A stretch of 64,000 nucleotides of DNA from positions 620,001-684,000 of the forward strand of contig NZ_CM001368.1 in assembly GCF_000177215.2 (NCBI RefSeq), read 5' to 3'. Below, one piece after another: positions 16,567 through 25,160 of the stretch (the first letter of the stretch is position 1; each line of letters starts with the position of its first letter). The notes under the pieces are model-generated. The model searched no databases. It saw only the letters and a program-made list of their open reading frames with translations, and was not told the origin of the DNA. Both the position numbers and the translations under genes were made by a program. This stretch comes from Solidesulfovibrio carbinoliphilus subsp. oakridgensis. Its GTDB lineage: Bacteria > Desulfobacterota > Desulfovibrionia > Desulfovibrionales > Desulfovibrionaceae.

Positions 16567-17306
16567 AGGTCAGGGGCATCATCTGCGACATCAACGGCAC
16601 GCTGATCGACATCAACACCGACGAGGGCAACGAGCAGATCTACCGGTCGATCAGCCACCTGCTCAAATATTACGGCATCCGCACCAGCCGGGGCGACGTG
16701 CGCGACGGCTACTACCAGATCCTCAAAGACCAGCGCCGGGCCCGGGGCGAGGAATATCCCGAATACGACGCCGTGGCCGTGTGGCGCGAGTTCCTGGCCA
16801 CCCGGGCCGCCCGCTCGGGTGCCGTGATTCCGAAAAACAAGCTGGCCGTGTTGCCGCACTTTCTGGCCGAACTTTTCCGGGGCATTTCCCTCAACCGTCT
16901 GGAGCTCTATCCCGAGGTCCGGGAAGTCCTGGACGAACTGCGGCCGCGCTACCGTCTGGCCGCCCTGTCGGACGCCCAGACAGCCTGGGCCCTGCCCGAG
17001 ATGCGGCTCGTCGGCCTGGACGGCTACTTCTTCCCCATTGTTGTCTCGGGTGATCTCGGCTACCGCAAGCCCGATCCCCGCATCTTCGCCCTGACCCTTC
17101 GCCGCATGCACCTGCCGGCCGAAGAGGTGGTCTTTGTCGGCAACGACATGTACCGCGACATCCACGGCGCACGCCAGGCGGGCCTTCGCACCGTTTTTTT
17201 CGCCACCGGCCAGGGCCAGCAGCAGATGGACGGCGTGGAGGCCCACTACAACATCTACCGCTTCGGCGAACTGCGAAACGCCCTCCGTTTTTTCGAGGAA
17301 GAGTAA
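16563..17306 (+). CDS. HAD-superfamily protein with altered motif I
   Basis: 247 residues. The start overlaps the kinase-like stop by 4 bp, with GGAGG upstream. HAD motifs are visible: motif I CDINGTL (Asp9 nucleophile), motif II ALSDAQ, motif III GYRKPDP, motif IV VGNDMYRDI. Two acidic positions have become Asn: the general acid/base (DxD reads D-I-N, Asn11) and the first residue of motif IV (GN rather than GD). The usual phosphatase mechanism needs the acid/base, so the reaction may be slow or different. A cap of ~100 residues lies between motifs I and II. It is probably cytoplasmic and partnered with the upstream kinase-like protein. Confidence 0.8.
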   Translation: MKVRGIICDINGTLIDINTDEGNEQIYRSISHLLKYYGIRTSRGDVRDGYYQILKDQRRARGEEYPEYDAVAVWREFLATRAARSGAVIPKNKLAVLPHFLAELFRGISLNRLELYPEVREVLDELRPRYRLAALSDAQTAWALPEMRLVGLDGYFFPIVVSGDLGYRKPDPRIFALTLRRMHLPAEEVVFVGNDMYRDIHGARQAGLRTVFFATGQGQQQMDGVEAHYNIYRFGELRNALRFFEEE

Positions 17307-17321
17307 GGGAAAGAGGGAGGT

Positions 17322-17408
17322 GCCTCCGGCGGCCAGGAGAGGCTCTGCCGCTCCTGGACCTCTCCGCCGGGGGGGATCATCCCCCCCCGGCCCCCCCGAA
17401 AGGGCGGC
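17322..17408 (+). repeat. GC-rich palindromic intergenic repeat, copy B
   Basis: It begins GCCTCCGGCGGCC and contains the palindromes AGGAG..GCTCCT and GGGGGGGATCATCCCCCCCC. It ends with CGGCCCCCCCGAAAGGGCGGC. It shares its ends with copy A and its GATCATC-centred palindrome with the inverted copy near acpS. It fills most of the gap between the HAD gene and the methyltransferase gene. Confidence 0.75.
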
Positions 17409-17447
17409 ATAGGGGGCGTGTGAACCGAGGGCGCGGGATTAGAAAAG

Positions 17448-18074
17448 ATGGCCGGGTACTGGGATAAAACTTCAAGCGTTCCTTCAACCCTTGGCCTGGA
17501 CGCCAAGGTGAAGGCCTATTTGCGGCCCGGCGACCGGATCCTCGACTGCGGCTGCGGGGCCGGACGGCTGCTTGGCGATCTGGCCCGGGAAGGGCGGCCG
17601 GTCGTCGGCGTGGACCGAAACGGGCCGAGTCTGGCCGTGGCCCGGCGGGAAGGGCTGGCCGTGGTCCGGGCCGACCTGGCCCGCCTGCCGTTTCGGCCGG
17701 GTGCCTTTGACGCCGCCATTCTTCACGCCGTCCTGACCACCGTGCCGACGCCGGCCGCCCGGCTGGCCGTCCTGGCCGAAGCGGCCCGGATCGGCTGTCG
17801 GCTCTTGTGCCTGGCCGATTTTCTGCGAAACGACGACCTGCCGTACTACCGGTCCCGCTACGAGCAAGGTTTGGCCGAGACCGGGGAGCCGGGCAGCTTC
17901 GTGGTCCGGGAGGCCGGGGAGGTCCTGTACGTGGCCCATCACTTCACCCTGGACGAGTTGGCCGGCCTGCTCGACCTGGCCGGTTTCCGGCCGCTCCATG
18001 TGGCCACGCCGCAAGTCCGGACCCGGTCCGGCAAGATCGTGACCGGCGTGGCCCTGGCCGCGGCCGCCCTTTGA
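17448..18074 (+). CDS. Class I SAM-dependent methyltransferase
   Basis: 208 residues. Motif I is ILDCGCGAGRLLGDL, motif II GVDRNGPSLAVARR and the acidic post-motif VVRADLARLPFRPGAFDAAIL. This matches the methyltransferase type 11/25 Rossmann core. The N-terminus (MAGYWDKTSSVPSTLGLD) resembles small-molecule methyltransferases. The C-terminal third (SFVVREAGEVLYVAHHFTLDELAGLLDLAGF) would contact the substrate, which cannot be told. It stands behind the palindromic repeat and ahead of a likely proA promoter, so it is probably transcribed from upstream or alone. Confidence 0.8.
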   Translation: MAGYWDKTSSVPSTLGLDAKVKAYLRPGDRILDCGCGAGRLLGDLAREGRPVVGVDRNGPSLAVARREGLAVVRADLARLPFRPGAFDAAILHAVLTTVPTPAARLAVLAEAARIGCRLLCLADFLRNDDLPYYRSRYEQGLAETGEPGSFVVREAGEVLYVAHHFTLDELAGLLDLAGFRPLHVATPQVRTRSGKIVTGVALAAAAL

Positions 18075-18076
18075 TA

Positions 18077-18106
18077 TTGACTTTTCCCGACCACACGGAC
18101 TAGCCT
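18077..18106 (+). promoter_or_regulatory. Probable sigma70 promoter for proA
   Basis: TTGACT and TAGCCT are separated by 18 bp, ending 36 bp before the proA ATG. The -35 box has one mismatch; the -10 keeps only the key T-A and final T. Position and spacing fit. Confidence 0.45.
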
Positions 18107-18142
18107 GCAAGCTTTTCGTATCCGACCAAAGGTGGAGGTGCC

Positions 18143-19405
18143 ATGAGCGTCGCAACCGACATGGAAAGCTTGGCGCAAAAGGCCAGGGAGGCCTCGCGGG
18201 CCATGGCCGCCGCGTCCGGCGCGGCCAAGGACGCCTTTCTCGAAGCCCTGGCCGGGCTCCTTTCCACCCGCCGCGCGGACGTGCTCGCGGCCAATGTCCG
18301 GGATCTCGAAAAGGCGCGGGCCGCCGGCATGGACGCCCCGCGCCTGGACCGGCTGACCCTGACCCCGGCCGTCATGGATGCCATGGCCGGAGCCTGCCGC
18401 GAAATCATCAGCCTGCCCGATCCCGTCGGGGCCATTGAAGCCCTGCGCCCGCGCCCGAACGGCCTTCTCGTCGGCCGCATGCGCGTGCCGCTTGGCGTCA
18501 TCTGCATGATCTACGAGTCGCGGCCCAACGTCACCATCGACGCGGCCATCCTCTGCCTCAAGGCCGGCAACGCCGTGATCCTCAAAGGCGGCTCCGAGGC
18601 CCTGGCCTCGAACATGGCCCTGGCCGCGCTCCTGCGCGAGGCGCTCGCCGCCGCCGGCCTGCCGTCCGACGCCGCCCAGCTCGTGGAAACCGCCGACCGG
18701 GCCGCCGTGGCCGCGCTGTGCAAGCTCGACCAATACATCGACGTCATCATTCCCCGCGGCGGCGAGGGGCTCATCCGTGCCGTCGTCTCCCAGGCCACCA
18801 TGCCGGTGCTCAAGCATTTCAAGGGCGTGTGCCACGCCTATGTGGACGAGGGCGCGAGGGAGGACCGGGCCGAAAAGGTGGTCGTAAACGCCAAGGCCCA
18901 GCGGCCCGGGGTCTGCAACGCCCTGGAGTGCCTGCTCGTCCATGCCGCCATTGGGCCCACGTTTTTGCCCCGCCTGGGCGCGGCCCTGCGCCGGGCCGGG
19001 GTGGCCATGCGGGCCTGTCCGCGCGCCCTGCCGCTTCTGGGGGAAGGGGCCGTACCGGCCGCGCCCGACGATTTCGGCCAGGAGTTCCACGACCTCGTCC
19101 TGGCCGTCAAAGTGGTGGACTCCATGGACGAGGCCCTGGACCACATCCACCGGTACGGGTCCAACCACACGGAGGTCATTTTGACCGAGAACCACGACCG
19201 GGCCATGGAGTTCCTGCGCCGGGCCGACGCCTCCATGGTGGGGGTCAACTGTTCCACCCGTTTCAACGACGGCGGCGAGCTCGGCCTCGGGGCCGAAATT
19301 GGCATTTCGACCTCCAAGCTCCATTCCTACGGTCCCATGGGGCTGACGGAGCTGACCAGCGCCAAGTTCGTGACCCTGGGCCAGGGTCAGGTACGGGGCG
19401 GCTGA
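18143..19405 (+). CDS. proA: Gamma-glutamyl phosphate reductase
   Basis: 420 residues. It is the NADPH-dependent enzyme of proline synthesis that reduces gamma-glutamyl phosphate to the semialdehyde. The aldehyde-dehydrogenase fold shows RMRVPLGVICMIYESRPNVT, GNAVILKGGSEALASN, and the catalytic Cys258 in RPGVCNALECLLVH. The C-terminus has VGVNCSTRFNDGGELGLGAEIGIST. The ATG follows GGTGGAGG. proB is not in the window. nadD follows after 8 bp, so the two share an operon. Confidence 0.96.
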   Translation: MSVATDMESLAQKAREASRAMAAASGAAKDAFLEALAGLLSTRRADVLAANVRDLEKARAAGMDAPRLDRLTLTPAVMDAMAGACREIISLPDPVGAIEALRPRPNGLLVGRMRVPLGVICMIYESRPNVTIDAAILCLKAGNAVILKGGSEALASNMALAALLREALAAAGLPSDAAQLVETADRAAVAALCKLDQYIDVIIPRGGEGLIRAVVSQATMPVLKHFKGVCHAYVDEGAREDRAEKVVVNAKAQRPGVCNALECLLVHAAIGPTFLPRLGAALRRAGVAMRACPRALPLLGEGAVPAAPDDFGQEFHDLVLAVKVVDSMDEALDHIHRYGSNHTEVILTENHDRAMEFLRRADASMVGVNCSTRFNDGGELGLGAEIGISTSKLHSYGPMGLTELTSAKFVTLGQGQVRGG

Positions 19406-19413
19406 TCCCGTCC

Positions 19414-20130
19414 GTGGGCCTGCCCCCGACCGGCATTTTCGGCGGCACGTTCAACCCCGTCCATGTGGGGCATGTGCGTGCCGCCATCGAGGTGGCCGAG
19501 GCCCTGGGCCTTGGGGCCGTGGAATTCGTCCCGGCCGCCCGGCCGCCGCACAAGTGCGGCGGCCCGCTGCTCGACTTCGCCCTGCGCCTGCGCCTGTGCC
19601 GGCTGGCCGTGGCCGGGATTCCCGGATTTTCGGTCAACGCCATGGAGGCCGAACGCCCGGGGCCTTCCTACACCTGCGAAACCCTGGCCGCCCTGGCCGG
19701 GGTACGGCCGGGGGAAGACTTCTGCTTCATTATGGGCATGGGCGATCTGCTGCACCTTGGCCAGTGGAAGGAAGGGTTTGGCCTCGGCCGGCAGGCCCAT
19801 CTGGCCGTGCACGCCCGGGAGGGCCTTGGCCTCGCGGCCTTTACCGCCTTCCTCGCCGCCAACGGCCCGGCCATGGACGCCACGCCCACGTCCGATCCGG
19901 CCGTCTGGAGCCTGCCCGGCGGCCGGCGCCTGACGTTCGTGCCCATCGCCAGGCTTGACGTCTCCGCCTCGGATATACGAGAGCGGTGGCGGCAACAAAA
20001 ACGCATCCACGGACTTGTCAGCGAGGCCGTGCTGCGGGAACTCAAAAATCATGCGGATGCGCTCGAAGCCGGTTGGGGCCGGCCCGAATCGGAAGCCATC
20101 CCCGGAACGCCGTCTTGCAAAGCAACCTGA
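19414..20130 (+). CDS. nadD: Nicotinate-nucleotide adenylyltransferase
   Basis: 238 residues from a GTG 8 bp after proA. It joins nicotinate mononucleotide and ATP to form deamido-NAD. The nucleotidyltransferase signature GIFGGTFNPVHVGH sits at the N-terminus, FVPAARPPHK follows, and the C-terminal ATP-site motif is DVSASDIRERW, a variant of the usual SSTxIR. The start is uncertain because no ATG is available before the signature. Its end overlaps the next reading frame. The proA-nadD linkage is common in bacteria. Confidence 0.92.
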   Translation: MGLPPTGIFGGTFNPVHVGHVRAAIEVAEALGLGAVEFVPAARPPHKCGGPLLDFALRLRLCRLAVAGIPGFSVNAMEAERPGPSYTCETLAALAGVRPGEDFCFIMGMGDLLHLGQWKEGFGLGRQAHLAVHAREGLGLAAFTAFLAANGPAMDATPTSDPAVWSLPGGRRLTFVPIARLDVSASDIRERWRQQKRIHGLVSEAVLRELKNHADALEAGWGRPESEAIPGTPSCKAT

Positions 20131-21320
20131 CTTTCGCCCGCCGCACGGTCCATTTTCTGTCCTCCCTGCTGTTCGTGACGCTGCTCGTCCTGCCGACGGC
20201 CGACAGGTTCGTCCGGTTCGCGCCCCAGACCCTGATGATGGAACGCGACGCAGGCAAACTCGTCACCCTGACGGGCGATCCGGCCACCTGGATCAAATGG
20301 TTCGACACCCTGCGCCGGGGCTACCTGGAGCGCCACTACAACCTGCGAAGCCTTCTTATCACCTGGAACAGCTTCCTGGACACCTTTGTCCTGGCCTCGA
20401 CGTCGGCCTCCTCCCAGGTCATGGCCGGCAAGGACCACTGGCTTTTCCTGGCCCAGGACGGGCCCCGCAACATCCTGGAGGACGCCCGTTCCTCCGATCC
20501 CCTGCCCGAAGCGTCGGTCGACGTTCTGGTCCGGGAACTGGAACGCCGCCGGGAGTGGCTGGAAAAGCGCGGCATCCGCTATCTTGTGGTGGTCGCCCCC
20601 AACAAGAATACCGTTTATCCGGAAAATCTGCCCGAATACCTGCGCCCGCGCAAGCCGGAAGGGCACCTGCAACAGCTGGTCAACTACGCCAAAGCCTATA
20701 CCAAGCTCGATATCGTGGACGTGACGCCGGGCATACTCGAACAAAAAATGACCGATCAGGTTTTTTACATGACCGATAGCCACTGGAACGCCCATGGCGC
20801 CTTCGCGGCCTATCGGCAGATCGTCGCGGCCCTCAAAAAGGATTTTCCGGCCATCGTTCCCCTTGAGCGCTCGCAGTTCTCTGTGGAGCAGTATAACTGG
20901 CTGCCGGGCGATTTGGCCAACATGATGGGCCTGGCCGAACACCTCAAGGAAGACCGGATCATGTACTTCAACAAGGATTGGTTCAAGGCCAGGGGCCTCT
21001 CCTATGACGGACCGATCGATCCCCACTATTTCGAGTATCCGCAGTATTCCGTGACCGGCAACACGAAACTGCCAAACGCCATCGTGTTTCACGATTCGTT
21101 CTGGTGGGAGCTCTTGCCGTTTTTGGCCGAGTCGTTTGACAAGGGCCTCTATGTCTGGCTGCTGCCCCAGACGAACACGGAATTTCGTTTCTTTGACACG
21201 GCGCTTATCGAGCGGGAAAAGCCGGATGTGGTGATCGACGAATTCACGGAGCGCTATATCCTGCCGCCCTTGCGCGGCGGGTTTCGCCTCAAAAACGACG
21301 TTGCAGCGACCGCGCCCTAG
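20115..21320 (+). CDS. AlgX/AlgJ-like SGNH acyltransferase-family protein
   Basis: 401 residues if the TTG overlapping the nadD end is used; the start is uncertain, as longer in-frame starts would lie deep in nadD. An N-terminal hydrophobic helix (HFLSSLLFVTLLVLPTA) suggests a signal anchor with a periplasmic domain. Residues DSHW (Asp221, His223) and HDSF (Ser328) match the two catalytic blocks of AlgX/AlgJ/DHHW proteins, which O-acetylate exopolysaccharides. The segment KDHWLFLAQDGPRNILED is typical of the family. The usual MBOAT partner (AlgI type) is not present in the window, so the acceptor is unknown. Confidence 0.75.
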   Translation: MQSNLTFARRTVHFLSSLLFVTLLVLPTADRFVRFAPQTLMMERDAGKLVTLTGDPATWIKWFDTLRRGYLERHYNLRSLLITWNSFLDTFVLASTSASSQVMAGKDHWLFLAQDGPRNILEDARSSDPLPEASVDVLVRELERRREWLEKRGIRYLVVVAPNKNTVYPENLPEYLRPRKPEGHLQQLVNYAKAYTKLDIVDVTPGILEQKMTDQVFYMTDSHWNAHGAFAAYRQIVAALKKDFPAIVPLERSQFSVEQYNWLPGDLANMMGLAEHLKEDRIMYFNKDWFKARGLSYDGPIDPHYFEYPQYSVTGNTKLPNAIVFHDSFWWELLPFLAESFDKGLYVWLLPQTNTEFRFFDTALIEREKPDVVIDEFTERYILPPLRGGFRLKNDVAATAP

Positions 21321-21552
21321 CCGGGACGATATGCTCCGCCCGGAGGCTCTGTTTGCACCGGCCGGCCGCTTCTTTACAAACCGGAAAAAATCCGTAATTG
21401 AAGCACAGAAACACCGCCATGTCGCGCCCAGCCGCGAGGAGCCTCACCTTTCCCATGGAACATGACCCAGCCCCTTCGTCCCAGACATCAGACCCCCTAG
21501 ATCCCGTCCAACCTCCGTCGCCCGGCGCCATGCCGCCTACGGAGGCCCGGCC

Positions 21553-22623
21553 ATGGTGACCTTGATCGTTTCCGTCGCCTTGGCCGTCGTCATTTCGGCT
21601 TTTTGCTCCATGAGCGAGGCCGCCCTTTATTCCGTGCCCTGGAGCTGGATCGAGCGCCTGCGCAAGGAAGGCCGGGCCTCCGGCGAACTCCTCTTTTCCC
21701 TGCGCTCCAACGTGGAAAAGCCGATCACCGCCATCCTGACCCTCAACACCATCGCCAACACTGCCGGGGCAGCCGTGGCCGGCGCCGCCGGCGCGGCCGT
21801 GTTCGGGTCCGAAGACCTGTGGCTTTTCACCGCCGCCTTCACGGTCGTCATCCTGGTCTTTGGCGAAATCCTGCCCAAGACCGTGGGCGTGGCCTACAGC
21901 CGCAGCCTGTCGGCCTTCATCGCCGCACCCATGAAGTACATGATCCTGGCGCTTTTGCCCATCATCTGGGCCGGCGGGCTCCTGGCCAGGCTGGTGTCGC
22001 GCAAGCGCCGGGACCCGCTGTCCTCGGAGGAGGACCTGCGGGCCGTGGTCAGCCTGACCCGGCGGGAGGGCATCATCAAGCCCCTTGAGGAGCTGTCGAT
22101 CAAAAACATCCTGTCCCTGGACCAGAAGACGGCCAGCGACATCATGACGCCCCGCACCGTGGTCTTCACCCTGCCGTCCCAGATGACCGTGGCCGAGGCC
22201 AGGGGCGAGCGGCGGGGCGTGTGGCCGCACAGCCGCATCCCGGTCTTTGACGCCGACGACCCGGAAGACATCGTGGGCATCGTCTATCGCCGCGAAGTCC
22301 TCGAAGCCCTGGCCAACGACCAGGACGACGTGCGCATCGCCGACCTCATGAAACCGGTCCGGTTCGTCCTCGACACCATGACCCTCGACCGGGTGCTGGT
22401 AAAATTTCTGGAATCGCGTATGCATCTCTTCGTCGTTCTCGACGAATACGGTGGAGTATCCGGAGTGGTCAGCCTGGAGGACGTGCTCGAGGAGATCCTC
22501 GGCAAGGAAATTGTTGACGAAACCGACCAGGTGGCCGATATGCGGGAACTCGCCCGCACCAGGCGCGAAGAGCTCCTGCGCCAGATGCACGACCGCGAGG
22601 ACGCTCCCGCCCCCCAACCATAA
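21553..22623 (+). CDS. CNNM/CorC-type membrane protein with CBS pair
   Basis: 356 residues. The N-terminal DUF21 (CNNM) domain has three or four membrane helices (~1-22, 60-80, 90-115, 125-150) and the FGEILPKTVGVAYS signature. Two CBS motifs follow: ASDIMTPRTVVFTLPS with HSRIPVFD, and IADLMKPVRFV with HLFVVLDEYGGVSGVVSLEDVLEEILG. The family includes Mg2+/Co2+ efflux and haemolysin-like proteins, so metal export is the likely role. The C-terminal CorC_HlyC transporter-associated domain seems absent, giving a shorter protein than the ~430-residue relatives. It is preceded by a 230-bp gap holding no clear gene and lies 16 bp before ccmE. Confidence 0.88.
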   Translation: MVTLIVSVALAVVISAFCSMSEAALYSVPWSWIERLRKEGRASGELLFSLRSNVEKPITAILTLNTIANTAGAAVAGAAGAAVFGSEDLWLFTAAFTVVILVFGEILPKTVGVAYSRSLSAFIAAPMKYMILALLPIIWAGGLLARLVSRKRRDPLSSEEDLRAVVSLTRREGIIKPLEELSIKNILSLDQKTASDIMTPRTVVFTLPSQMTVAEARGERRGVWPHSRIPVFDADDPEDIVGIVYRREVLEALANDQDDVRIADLMKPVRFVLDTMTLDRVLVKFLESRMHLFVVLDEYGGVSGVVSLEDVLEEILGKEIVDETDQVADMRELARTRREELLRQMHDREDAPAPQP

Positions 22624-22639
22624 CCGTGCAGGTTCTGCC

Positions 22640-23053
22640 ATGGCGAAAAAAAACAACGCCCCCATGTATCTTGTGGCCCTGGCGCTTTTTCTCGGTGGCC
22701 TGGGCTATTTGCTCTACTCGGGGCTCGGGGAAAACGCGGCCTACTTCTTGAACGTTTCCGAAGCCCTGGCCATGAAGCCGACGGAGCTTTCCAAGGCCCG
22801 CCTGTTTGGCACCGTGGCAGAGGAGGGGCTCTCCCGGCCCGAGGACGCCATGGGCGTCAGCTTCGTGCTGGAGGACAAGGATCAGGCCGGCAAGACCATG
22901 CGGGTTGATTTCCGCGGCGCGGTGCCGGACACGTTCAAGCCCGGCGTCGAGGTCATCGTGGAAGGGGGGGTCAATCCCGCCTCCGGCGCGTTTGCCGCCA
23001 ACACGCTCATGACCAAGTGTCCCTCGAAATACCAGAAGGAAAATCGCGGCTAG
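22640..23053 (+). CDS. ccmE: Haem chaperone CcmE, Cys-type
   Basis: 137 residues. It receives haem in the periplasm and hands it to the cytochrome c ligation machinery. An N-terminal anchor helix (~9-28) is followed by the OB-fold (FGTVAEEGL, VDFRGAVPDTFKPGVEVIVEGG, LMTKCPSKY). The covalent haem-binding residue is Cys127 in C-x3-Tyr131 instead of the usual His in H-x3-Y. This variant is known from Desulfovibrio and archaea. A short basic tail ends the protein. It begins the ccm cluster; a 210-bp gap with a small stem-loop (CCCGGTC/GACCGGG) and no gene separates it from ccmF. Confidence 0.93.
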   Translation: MAKKNNAPMYLVALALFLGGLGYLLYSGLGENAAYFLNVSEALAMKPTELSKARLFGTVAEEGLSRPEDAMGVSFVLEDKDQAGKTMRVDFRGAVPDTFKPGVEVIVEGGVNPASGAFAANTLMTKCPSKYQKENRG

Positions 23054-23263
23054 CAGGGGCGGCCTTCCCTTGTGGCGCTCCGTCCCGGTCTTTTGACCGG
23101 GCGGGCGGCCGCTGTTTTATCTTCCGCCGGTCCGGCCGGATGGCATCGCGTCCCGGCCGTGGCCCGGGACGCCCCGGCTCTTGCGCCTTGTCGCGCGTGG
23201 GCCGGCGCGGGTGCCCCCGCCGTTGGCACGCAAAAAACGTCCTGTCCCGACAAAGGAGCCTTG

Positions 23264-25156
23264 ATGCACGTTACCGCGTATTTTGCCCTGCTCGTGGCCA
23301 TGCTCGTCTGTCTGGCCGGGGCGGCCACGGCCATTTTCGGCCTGTGGCGACGGGATTACAGCCGGCTGGTCCTTCTCGAACGCGGCCACCTCCTGGCTTC
23401 CCTGGCCGTGGTCGTCTCTTCGGCCATCCTGGCCACCGCCCTGTGGCGGCGCGACTTCTCGTTTATCTATGTGGCCGAGTACACGGATACCCTCTTGCCG
23501 CTTTTTTACGCCCTGACCGCTTTCTGGGCCGGGCAGGCCGGATCGCTCCTTTTCTGGATGCTGGTCCTGGCCCTTTTCGGGGTCTGTTTCGCCTTTTCCC
23601 CCTCGTACCAGGGTCTGGCCCCGGCCACGCGGTATGCCTACTGGATGTTTTTCCTGTCCATCGAGGCTTTTTTCCTGCTGCTCCTGACCGGGCCGAGCAA
23701 TCCGTTCTTGGAGGCCGTGCCGCCCCTGCCCGAGGGCCGGGGGCTCAATCCGCTCTTGCGCAATCCCGGCATGATCTTCCACCCGCCGCTTCTGTTCCTC
23801 GGCTATGCCGGGTTCGCCGTGCCGGCCTGTCTGGCCCTGGCCTCGTGGCTGGTCGGGGAGGGCAGGTCCTTTGCCGCGGCCGGGCGCAATACCGCCATCC
23901 TGTCCTGGATTTTTCTCACCGCCGGCATCGTCCTCGGCGGCTGGTGGTCCTACATGGAACTCGGCTGGGGCGGCTATTGGGCCTGGGACCCGGTGGAAAA
24001 CGCCTCGCTCATCCCCTGGCTGGTGGCCACGGCCTTCCTGCATACCTCCATCGTCGAGCGGCGGACCAAGGCCCTGTCCAAAACCAACGTGGCCCTGGCT
24101 GTCGTCACTTTCGTCACCTGCATCCTCGGCACCTATCTGGTGCGCAGCGGGGTGGTCGAATCCCTGCACGCCTTTGGCGAGGGCGGGGTGGGCGAGCCGC
24201 TGCTGCTGTTCATGCTTTTCTCCCTGGCCCTGCTCGTTGCCGTGCTGGTGGCCGGGGCGTCGTATTTCGCGGACCGGTCCAAGCCCCTGTCCGGGCTTTT
24301 GAGTGTCCCGGGATTTCTGGTCATCCTGGCCTGGCTCATGCTGGCCCTGTCCGCCGTGGTCCTGCTCGGCACCATGTGGCCGGTGGTGAGCCGGCTGTGG
24401 AGCGCCAACCCGGTCGGGCTGGACGCCGGGTTCTACAACCGGGTCTGCCTGCCCCTTTTCGCCCTGGTCACCTTTCTCGTGGCTTTCTGCCCGCTTCTGT
24501 CCTGGACCGAGGGCGTGCGGGACAAGGCCGGCCTCGGCGTCACGCTCGGCGCCCTGGTCGGCGGCGGGGCGATCCTCTACGGCGTCGGCCTGCGGTTGCC
24601 GGTGGCCCTTTTCGCGGGCGCGTCGTCGGTTGCGGCCATGGCCACGGTCGTCTACGTGCTCATGCGCCAGCGCCATGCCAGGAGCCGGGCCGGGGCCCTC
24701 GGGGCCTACGCCGTCCACCTGGGGCTGGCCCTTTTGACGCTCGGCGTGGCCTTTTCCGGTCCCTATCAGCTCAACCAGGAAGCCGTCCTGACCCCTGGCC
24801 GCACCATGCAGATCGGCGGCTTCACCCTGACCTACAAGGACCTGGAGCAGGAGGCCACCCCGGCCATGACCATCGCCCGGGCCGTCATCGACGTGGCCAA
24901 GGACGGCAGGCCGGTCGGCCGGCTCACGCCCGAGCGCCGGGTCTACAAGGGCTTTGAGCAGCCTTTTGCCGAGGTCTCGACCCTGCCGTCCCTTGGCGAC
25001 GAACTCTACGCCACCTTGCTCTCCGCCTCGGACAAGAAGGCGGCCAGCATCAAGATCAGCCTCAATCCGCTGGTCAACTGGGTCTGGATCGGCGGCACGA
25101 TCATGTGCCTGGCCCCGTTCCTGAGCCTTCGCCGGCCGAAAAACGGGGCAGCGTAG
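23264..25156 (+). CDS. ccmF: Cytochrome c haem lyase CcmF
   Basis: 630 residues. It is a multi-span membrane protein that transfers haem from CcmE to apocytochrome c. The haem-handling WWD motif is at residues ~225-250 (ELGWGGYWAWDPVENASLIP). Further motifs are NPLLRNPGMIFHPPLLFLGY and a C-terminal periplasmic loop (YQLNQEAVLTPGRTMQIGGF) before the last helix. The ATG follows AAAGGAG at ideal spacing; an upstream in-frame GTG adds ~64 non-conserved residues and is rejected. ccmA starts 4 bp after its stop. Confidence 0.96.
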   Translation: MHVTAYFALLVAMLVCLAGAATAIFGLWRRDYSRLVLLERGHLLASLAVVVSSAILATALWRRDFSFIYVAEYTDTLLPLFYALTAFWAGQAGSLLFWMLVLALFGVCFAFSPSYQGLAPATRYAYWMFFLSIEAFFLLLLTGPSNPFLEAVPPLPEGRGLNPLLRNPGMIFHPPLLFLGYAGFAVPACLALASWLVGEGRSFAAAGRNTAILSWIFLTAGIVLGGWWSYMELGWGGYWAWDPVENASLIPWLVATAFLHTSIVERRTKALSKTNVALAVVTFVTCILGTYLVRSGVVESLHAFGEGGVGEPLLLFMLFSLALLVAVLVAGASYFADRSKPLSGLLSVPGFLVILAWLMLALSAVVLLGTMWPVVSRLWSANPVGLDAGFYNRVCLPLFALVTFLVAFCPLLSWTEGVRDKAGLGVTLGALVGGGAILYGVGLRLPVALFAGASSVAAMATVVYVLMRQRHARSRAGALGAYAVHLGLALLTLGVAFSGPYQLNQEAVLTPGRTMQIGGFTLTYKDLEQEATPAMTIARAVIDVAKDGRPVGRLTPERRVYKGFEQPFAEVSTLPSLGDELYATLLSASDKKAASIKISLNPLVNWVWIGGTIMCLAPFLSLRRPKNGAA

Positions 25157-25160
25157 GACC

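Noticed and set aside
21373-21400. TTTACA-N16-TAATTG as a promoter for the CNNM gene
   Set aside because: The -10 is poor and the distance to the start is ~150 bp; it could be chance in an A-rich stretch.
21454-21557. Short plus frame starting MEHDPAPSSQ before the CNNM gene
   Set aside because: It is Pro/Ser low-complexity, has no clear ribosome site and ends inside the next start. It might be a leader but cannot be supported.
23084-23101. CCCGGTC-TTTT-GACCGGG as a terminator after ccmE
   Set aside because: The stem is only 7 bp and is not followed by T residues.
23072-23263. Upstream GTG extension of ccmF
   Set aside because: The extra residues are not like CcmF, while the ATG has a strong AAAGGAG site.
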